From Subtercola vilae (GTDB taxonomy: Bacteria; Actinomycetota; Actinomycetes; Actinomycetales; Microbacteriaceae): 64,000 nucleotides of DNA. The notes beneath the pieces are model-generated. The model made no database searches. It was not told the DNA's origin and saw nothing but the letters and a program-made list of their open reading frames with translations. The DNA is taken from contig NZ_QYRT01000006.1 in NCBI RefSeq assembly GCF_004923255.1, forward strand, positions 62,001 through 126,000, given 5' to 3'. Below are positions 59,957 to 64,000 of this stretch, piece after piece (position 1 is the stretch's first letter; each line of letters begins with the position of its first letter). Position numbers and translations under genes: made by a program.

Positions 59957-59974
59957 CCGATTCCTTTCGTGCCC

Positions 59975-60009
59975 CAGCGGCGTGACGCACTGGTTGCGTC
60001 ACGCCGCTG
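59975..60009 (+). other. Perfect 15-bp hairpin between rpsK and rpoA
   Basis: CAGCGGCGTGACGCA (59975-59989) with TGCGTCACGCCGCTG (59995-60009), loop CTGGT. No U-tract. A smaller stem GGTGTC/GACACC sits nearer rpoA. Confidence 0.8.
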
Positions 60010-60088
60010 AGGCCGTTCACCTTCGAAAACTCAAAACCTCGCAAACGCGGGTGTCATATAGCGGACACCTGGCTGAAAGGAATCAACA

Positions 60089-61078
60089 GTGCTTATTGCA
60101 CAGCGTCCAACGCTCACAGAAGAAAACATCTCCGAGTTCCGTTCGCGGTTCGTCATCGAGCCGCTCGAACCCGGCTTCGGTTACACCCTCGGCAACTCCC
60201 TTCGTCGCACCCTGCTCTCGTCGATCCCGGGAGCGGCTGTCACGAGCATCCGTCTCGACGGCGTTCTGCACGAGTTCAGCACCATCCCCGGTGTGAAAGA
60301 AGACGTCACCGAGATCATCCTGAACATCAAGGGCCTCGTCGTCTCGAGCGAGCACGACGAGCCGATCACGGCCTACCTTCGCAAGCACGCGTCGGGCCAG
60401 GTCACGGCCGCCGACATCTCTGCTCCTGCCGGCGTCGAGATCCACAACCCCGAGCTGGTCATCGCCACCCTGAACGACAAGGCGAAGTTCGAGCTCGAGC
60501 TCATCATCGAGCGTGGCCGCGGCTACGTCTCGTCGACCCAGAACCGCAGCGAGTTCAGCGAAGCCGGTCAGATTCCGATCGACTCGATCTACTCGCCCGT
60601 GCTCAAGGTCACCTACCGCGTCGAGGCAACTCGTGCCGGTGAGCGCACCGACTTCGACCGCCTCGTGGTCGATGTCGAGACCAAGCCGGCCATCACGCCT
60701 CGCGACGCGATTGCCTCGGCTGGTCGCACCCTGACCGAGCTGTTTGGTCTGGCGCGCGAGCTCAACACTGCTGCCGAGGGCATCGAGATCGGCCCGGCTC
60801 CTGTCGACGCCGTGCTCTCGAGCGAACTCGCCGTGCCGATCGAAGACCTCGATCTGTCGGTTCGTTCGTACAACTGCCTCAAGCGCGAGGGTATCAACAC
60901 GGTCAGCGAGCTCGTTGCGCTGAGCGAGACCCAGCTCATGAACATCCGTAACTTCGGTCAGAAGTCCGTGGATGAGGTCAAAGACAAGCTCGTTGAGCTT
61001 GGTCTGTCGCTGAAAGATACTGTGCCCGGCTTTGACGGTGCACACTTCTACGGCGGCTACGACGACGAGAACATCTAA
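60089..61078 (+). CDS. rpoA: DNA-directed RNA polymerase subunit alpha
   Basis: 329 residues. N-terminal assembly domain ([31 protein letters not shown]) and C-terminal DNA-binding domain ([23 protein letters not shown]...[14 protein letters not shown]). GTG start at 60089 with GAAAGGA upstream. Confidence 0.98.
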   Translation: MLIAQRPTLTEENISEFRSRFVIEPLEPGFGYTLGNSLRRTLLSSIPGAAVTSIRLDGVLHEFSTIPGVKEDVTEIILNIKGLVVSSEHDEPITAYLRKHASGQVTAADISAPAGVEIHNPELVIATLNDKAKFELELIIERGRGYVSSTQNRSEFSEAGQIPIDSIYSPVLKVTYRVEATRAGERTDFDRLVVDVETKPAITPRDAIASAGRTLTELFGLARELNTAAEGIEIGPAPVDAVLSSELAVPIEDLDLSVRSYNCLKREGINTVSELVALSETQLMNIRNFGQKSVDEVKDKLVELGLSLKDTVPGFDGAHFYGGYDDENI

Positions 61079-61144
61079 CCCCCACTTGTCTTCGCTTCGG
61101 CCCCGGCCGAACTGATTCACGACTCACTCACTGGAGAATACGAA

Positions 61145-61720
61145 ATGCCTACCCCCACTAAAGGGCCCCGCCTCGGCGGCGGGCCGGCGCACGAGCGCCT
61201 GCTTCTTGCGAACCTGGCTGCGGCCCTGTTCACGCACAAGAGCATCAAGACCACCGAGACGAAGGCCAAGCGCCTTCGCCCCGTGGCCGAACGCCTGATC
61301 ACGTTCGCCAAGCGCGGCGACCTGCATGCTCGTCGACGGGTTCTCGCCACCATCGGTGACAAGAGCGTCGTTCACGAGCTCTTCACTGAGATCGCCCCCC
61401 TGGTCGCCGAGCGTGAGGGCGGCTACACCCGCATCACGAAGCTCGGTTTCCGCAAGGGTGACAACGCTTCGATGGTGCAGATCGAGCTCGTTCTCGAGCC
61501 CGTGACCCCGAAGGTGCGCTCGACCCGTGCAACGAGCTCGGCTGCCGCCGCGCCCGCTGTGTCGGTCGACGAGCCCGTCGTGGCCGAAGCCGACGCCGAA
61601 GTGCCCGTTGAAGAGACCGACACGGTCGAGACCAGCGAGCCCATCGCCGACGAGGCGCCCTCAACTGAGGCCGCCGAGGTCGAGGCAGACGCCGCTGAGA
61701 AGGCTGACGACGCCAAGTAG
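61145..61720 (+). CDS. rplQ: 50S ribosomal protein L17 with acidic C-terminal tail
   Basis: 191 residues; the L17 core ([34 protein letters not shown] to about 120) is followed by 70 residues of Ala/Glu/Val/Asp, strongly acidic and disordered. Last gene of the alpha operon. Confidence 0.97.
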   Translation: MPTPTKGPRLGGGPAHERLLLANLAAALFTHKSIKTTETKAKRLRPVAERLITFAKRGDLHARRRVLATIGDKSVVHELFTEIAPLVAEREGGYTRITKLGFRKGDNASMVQIELVLEPVTPKVRSTRATSSAAAAPAVSVDEPVVAEADAEVPVEETDTVETSEPIADEAPSTEAAEVEADAAEKADDAK

Positions 61721-61746
61721 CAGCGCCCGAAGCTCACGCTTCACTG

Positions 61747-61783
61747 AAACCCCGGTAGCCCGTTGTGGCCACCGGGGTTTTTT
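61747..61783 (+). terminator. Intrinsic terminator after rplQ
   Basis: AAACCCCGGT (61747-61756) pairs with ACCGGGGTTT (61771-61780), with three further inner pairs, followed by a run of T. Classic terminator. Confidence 0.93.
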
Positions 61784-61845
61784 GTTGCCGCATGAGGCGA
61801 CGAATGCTCACATAATGAAAGCTCGGGGCCAATCGTGGAGTATCA

Positions 61846-62397
61846 ATGAAAAAACGTAATCCGTTCTCGAGCTATGTCGGCGCGCGCTTCGAGCAGCCCG
61901 AGGTAGACCTCGACAGCAGAGACATCGCACTGCTGCGCGAGCTGTCGCGTGACTCGAGACAGTCGCAGCGGGCGCTCAGCCGAAAAGTCGGTATGTCACC
62001 CCCGGCCGTGGCGGAGCGCCTGGCACGGTTCGAGCGAACCGGGGTGGTGAAGCAGTATTCGGTCGCCATCGACTGGGAGCGCCTGGGCCTCGGCGTTGTC
62101 GCCATCGTCAATCTCACCCTGCGGCCCGCGCAAGACCGCCAGGCGGTGGTCGACGCGCTCACCGCGATGGTCGAACTCGAGCAGCTCACCGTTGTGACGG
62201 GCCGATACGACCTCACTGCGCGTTTTCGTATCGCTGACCAGGGCCATCTTCGCGAACTGATTCTCGACCGCATTCCTGAGCTTCCGGGTATTCTGCGAAC
62301 AGAAACGCTGCTGGGGCTTGGTACTGTCGACACCGACGACTTTGCATGTCGTATTTTCGACACACTTCCGGCCGACGGCGAATCGGTCGCTGTTTGA
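61846..62397 (+). CDS. Lrp/AsnC-family transcriptional regulator
   Basis: 183-residue regulator. HTH: LDSRDIALLRELSRDSRQSQRALSRKVGMSPPAVAERLARFERTGVV; ligand-binding RAM domain: VTGRYDLTARFRIADQGHLRELILDRIPELPGILRTETLLGL. The family senses amino acids. The ATG at 61846 has GGAG 6 nt upstream; CATAAT at 61811 may be its -10. Lies between rplQ and truA, 13 nt before truA, and is probably co-transcribed with truA. Confidence 0.92.
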   Translation: MKKRNPFSSYVGARFEQPEVDLDSRDIALLRELSRDSRQSQRALSRKVGMSPPAVAERLARFERTGVVKQYSVAIDWERLGLGVVAIVNLTLRPAQDRQAVVDALTAMVELEQLTVVTGRYDLTARFRIADQGHLRELILDRIPELPGILRTETLLGLGTVDTDDFACRIFDTLPADGESVAV

Positions 62398-62410
62398 GAG
62401 GTTCAGGGCA

Positions 62411-63274
62411 GTGCGGGTACGGTTCGATCTGGCGTATGACGGCACCGAGTTCGCCGGGTGGGCACGCCAGCCGGGGCTCCGCACGGTTCAAGGCGAGGTT
62501 GAGAAGGCGCTGAAGGCTCTCTACTCGGGGCTCGGCGAGCTGCCCAACCTTGTCGTGGCGGGGCGCACTGATGCCGGAGTGCATGCCCGTGGCCAGGTGG
62601 CTCACCTCGATCTGACGGCCGAGCAGGCCTCGAAGATCGAGGTGAGCCGCATCGCCCTCAGCGTGAATGGCGTGCTGGGGCGGCGCACCGACATTGTCGT
62701 TCGCCAGACCTCGGTGGCCGACGAAGGGTTCGATGCCCGCTTCTCGGCGCTCTGGCGGCACTACGAATACCGCATCGCCGACACGCTGCTTGCTCGAAAT
62801 CCGCTGACCCGGCACAACACGGCATGGACGACGAAGGTGTTGAACATCGATGCCATGCAGGAGGTCTGCGCCGAACTGCTGGGGTTGCACGACTGGGCAG
62901 CTTTCTGCAAGCCGAGGCCGTTCGCCACGACCATCCGCACTCTGCAGTACTTCGAATGGAAGCGGGACGCCGACGGTGTGGTCTCTGCCACTGTGACAGC
63001 CGATGCGTTCTGTCACAGCATGGTGCGGGCTCTTGTGGGGGCGTCTGTGGCTGTGGGTGAGGGGCGGCTCGGCGTTGCCGAGGTGGTCGGGCTCCGCGAG
63101 GCGCTCGAGCGCACCAGCGCCTTCAAAGTGATGCCGGCTCGAGGGCTGACTCTGATGGAGGTGGGCTACCCCGATGCCGCAGGCCTCGCGCGGCGAGCAG
63201 AGGAGACGCGCGCACGCCGCAGCCGCGAGGCCGTCGCCGCCCAGCGACTGGCGAGAGTGGCAGAAATAGGCTAG
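62411..63274 (+). CDS. truA: tRNA pseudouridine synthase A
   Basis: 287-residue enzyme making pseudouridine 38-40 in tRNA anticodon arms. Catalytic Asp54 in VAGRTDAGVHARGQ; RYEYRI-like HYEYRIADTLLARNPL, and FCHSMVRALVGA. The GTG at 62411 begins RVRFDLAYDGTEFAGW. The C-terminal 30 residues are Arg/Ala-rich. Confidence 0.96.
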   Translation: MRVRFDLAYDGTEFAGWARQPGLRTVQGEVEKALKALYSGLGELPNLVVAGRTDAGVHARGQVAHLDLTAEQASKIEVSRIALSVNGVLGRRTDIVVRQTSVADEGFDARFSALWRHYEYRIADTLLARNPLTRHNTAWTTKVLNIDAMQEVCAELLGLHDWAAFCKPRPFATTIRTLQYFEWKRDADGVVSATVTADAFCHSMVRALVGASVAVGEGRLGVAEVVGLREALERTSAFKVMPARGLTLMEVGYPDAAGLARRAEETRARRSREAVAAQRLARVAEIG

Positions 63275-63277
63275 TCT
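63272..63277 (+). promoter_or_regulatory. -10 element of the rplM-rpsI promoter
   Basis: TAGTCT, 4 nt before CTTTGGTGT (63282-63290), matching the infA promoter region. It overlaps the truA stop codon. The -35 (TGGCGA) is weak. Confidence 0.55.
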
Positions 63278-63419
63278 CGACCTTTGGTGTGCATCAGCAA
63301 TCTGTGCCGCCCGAAGTTGAGCCCTCCACCGGCACGTTCGCCCGTTTCTTGCGGTGCAGAACCTGCCACGGAGCGGGATTTCACGAACACCTCATTTCGA
63401 CCAAGAAAGCACTATCACT

Positions 63420-63866
63420 GTGACGCGTACCTATTCTCCCAAAGTGAGCGAACTCGTTCGCAATTGGGTCATCATCGATGCGACTGACGTCGTGCTGGGC
63501 CGCCTTGCGAGCCACGCAGCGATCATCCTTCGCGGCAAGAACAAGCCCACCTTCAGCCCGCACCTCGACGGTGGCGACTTCGTCATCATCATCAACGCCG
63601 AGAAGGTCGCACTGACCGGCTCGAAGGCGCTGCAGAAGAAGGCCTACCGCCACTCGGGTTACCCGGGCGGCCTCTCGGCGGTCACCTACGCCGAGCTGTT
63701 GGAGAAGAACCCCACCCGCGCCGTCGAAAAGGCGATCCGCGGCATGCTGCCCAAGAACTCGATCGGCCGTTCGCAGCTGACCAAGCTCAAGGTGTACACC
63801 GGCACTGAGCACCCTCACGCTGCTCAGCAGCCCGTTCCCTACACGTTCGACCAGGTCGCGCAGTAG
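63420..63866 (+). CDS. rplM: 50S ribosomal protein L13
   Basis: 148-residue early-assembly protein. [33 protein letters not shown] and [31 protein letters not shown]. The GTG at 63420 (MTRTYSPK) is the conserved start. Confidence 0.97.
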   Translation: MTRTYSPKVSELVRNWVIIDATDVVLGRLASHAAIILRGKNKPTFSPHLDGGDFVIIINAEKVALTGSKALQKKAYRHSGYPGGLSAVTYAELLEKNPTRAVEKAIRGMLPKNSIGRSQLTKLKVYTGTEHPHAAQQPVPYTFDQVAQ

Positions 63867-63916
63867 CGCTCGCCGGTCACCTCCAACAGACTTTAGACAA
63901 AGGATTCGTAACCAAA

Positions 63917-64000
63917 GTGGCGAAGATTTCAGATCAGATTGACGTAGCTCCCGAGAGCTACTCGACCGAGACCCCCACGGTCGAGGCGCCTCAGGCGACT
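63917..64000 (+). CDS. rpsI: 30S ribosomal protein S9 (N-terminal 28 residues; runs off the window)
   Basis: GTG 63917 then AKISDQIDVAPESYSTETP, the usual actinobacterial S9 N-terminal extension before the core. AAAGGA lies 12 nt upstream. It follows rplM by 50 nt, the normal rplM-rpsI order. The core is outside the window. Confidence 0.85.
   Translation, partial: MAKISDQIDVAPESYSTETPTVEAPQAT

Overview
The window is 64 kb of high-GC DNA from an actinobacterium, most likely order Micrococcales, family Microbacteriaceae. This rests on the str, S10, spc and alpha ribosomal-protein gene orders, the missing S14 gene between rplE and rpsH, a DUF222/HNH (13E12-type) protein, many GTG and TTG starts, and promoters whose -10 element (TANNNT) lies exactly 6 nt before the start codon, giving leaderless mRNAs. 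The family assignment is inference; no rRNA or tRNA gene is present.

Layout. 1-17.7 kb is accessory and DNA/RNA maintenance: a DUF222/HNH protein, a YbaK-type deacylase, an esterase, a CsoR/RcnR-family metal sensor, an Fpg/Nei glycosylase overlapping a giant Lhr helicase, a degenerate NUDIX protein, a nucleoside hydrolase preceded by a 66-nt hairpin, a DEAD-box helicase, several DUF proteins, a SprT-like protein, a TPR protein and a spermidine-synthase-like protein. 17.7-25.5 kb is rpoB-rpoC. 25.5-30 kb holds a flavoprotein, a second spermidine-synthase-like protein and two cell-envelope proteins. 30-34.7 kb is the str operon (rpsL-rpsG-fusA-tuf). 34.8-37.7 kb holds topoisomerase IB and a divergent HxlR/MFS pair. 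38-47.8 kb is the S10 and spc operons (rpsJ to rplO), followed by secY-adk-map. 50.6-58.4 kb is a mannitol phosphotransferase island (regulator, orphan IIB, HPr, EI, IICB, IIA, mannitol-1-phosphate dehydrogenase) lying between map and infA, which are neighbours in many bacteria. 58.5-61.7 kb is infA-rpmJ-rpsM-rpsK-rpoA-rplQ. The end holds an Lrp-type regulator, truA, rplM and the start of rpsI.

How it works together. Most of the window is the transcription and translation core. Its longer intra-operon gaps almost always contain one strong hairpin without a U-tract, each of unrelated sequence, which suggests mRNA processing or stabilising elements. The rpoB, rpsL, infA and rplM promoters share a CTTTG element near the expected transcription start. 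The mannitol island carries its own EI and HPr, so the whole phosphoryl relay from PEP to mannitol can be made from one locus.

I found no CRISPR array, prophage, transposon or toxin-antitoxin pair, and no gene cluster that is clearly a new system. The least explained signals are RNA and DNA structures: the hairpin before the nucleoside hydrolase, the two competing hairpins in the rpsL leader, the symmetric divergent HxlR/MFS promoters and the set of intra-operon stems.
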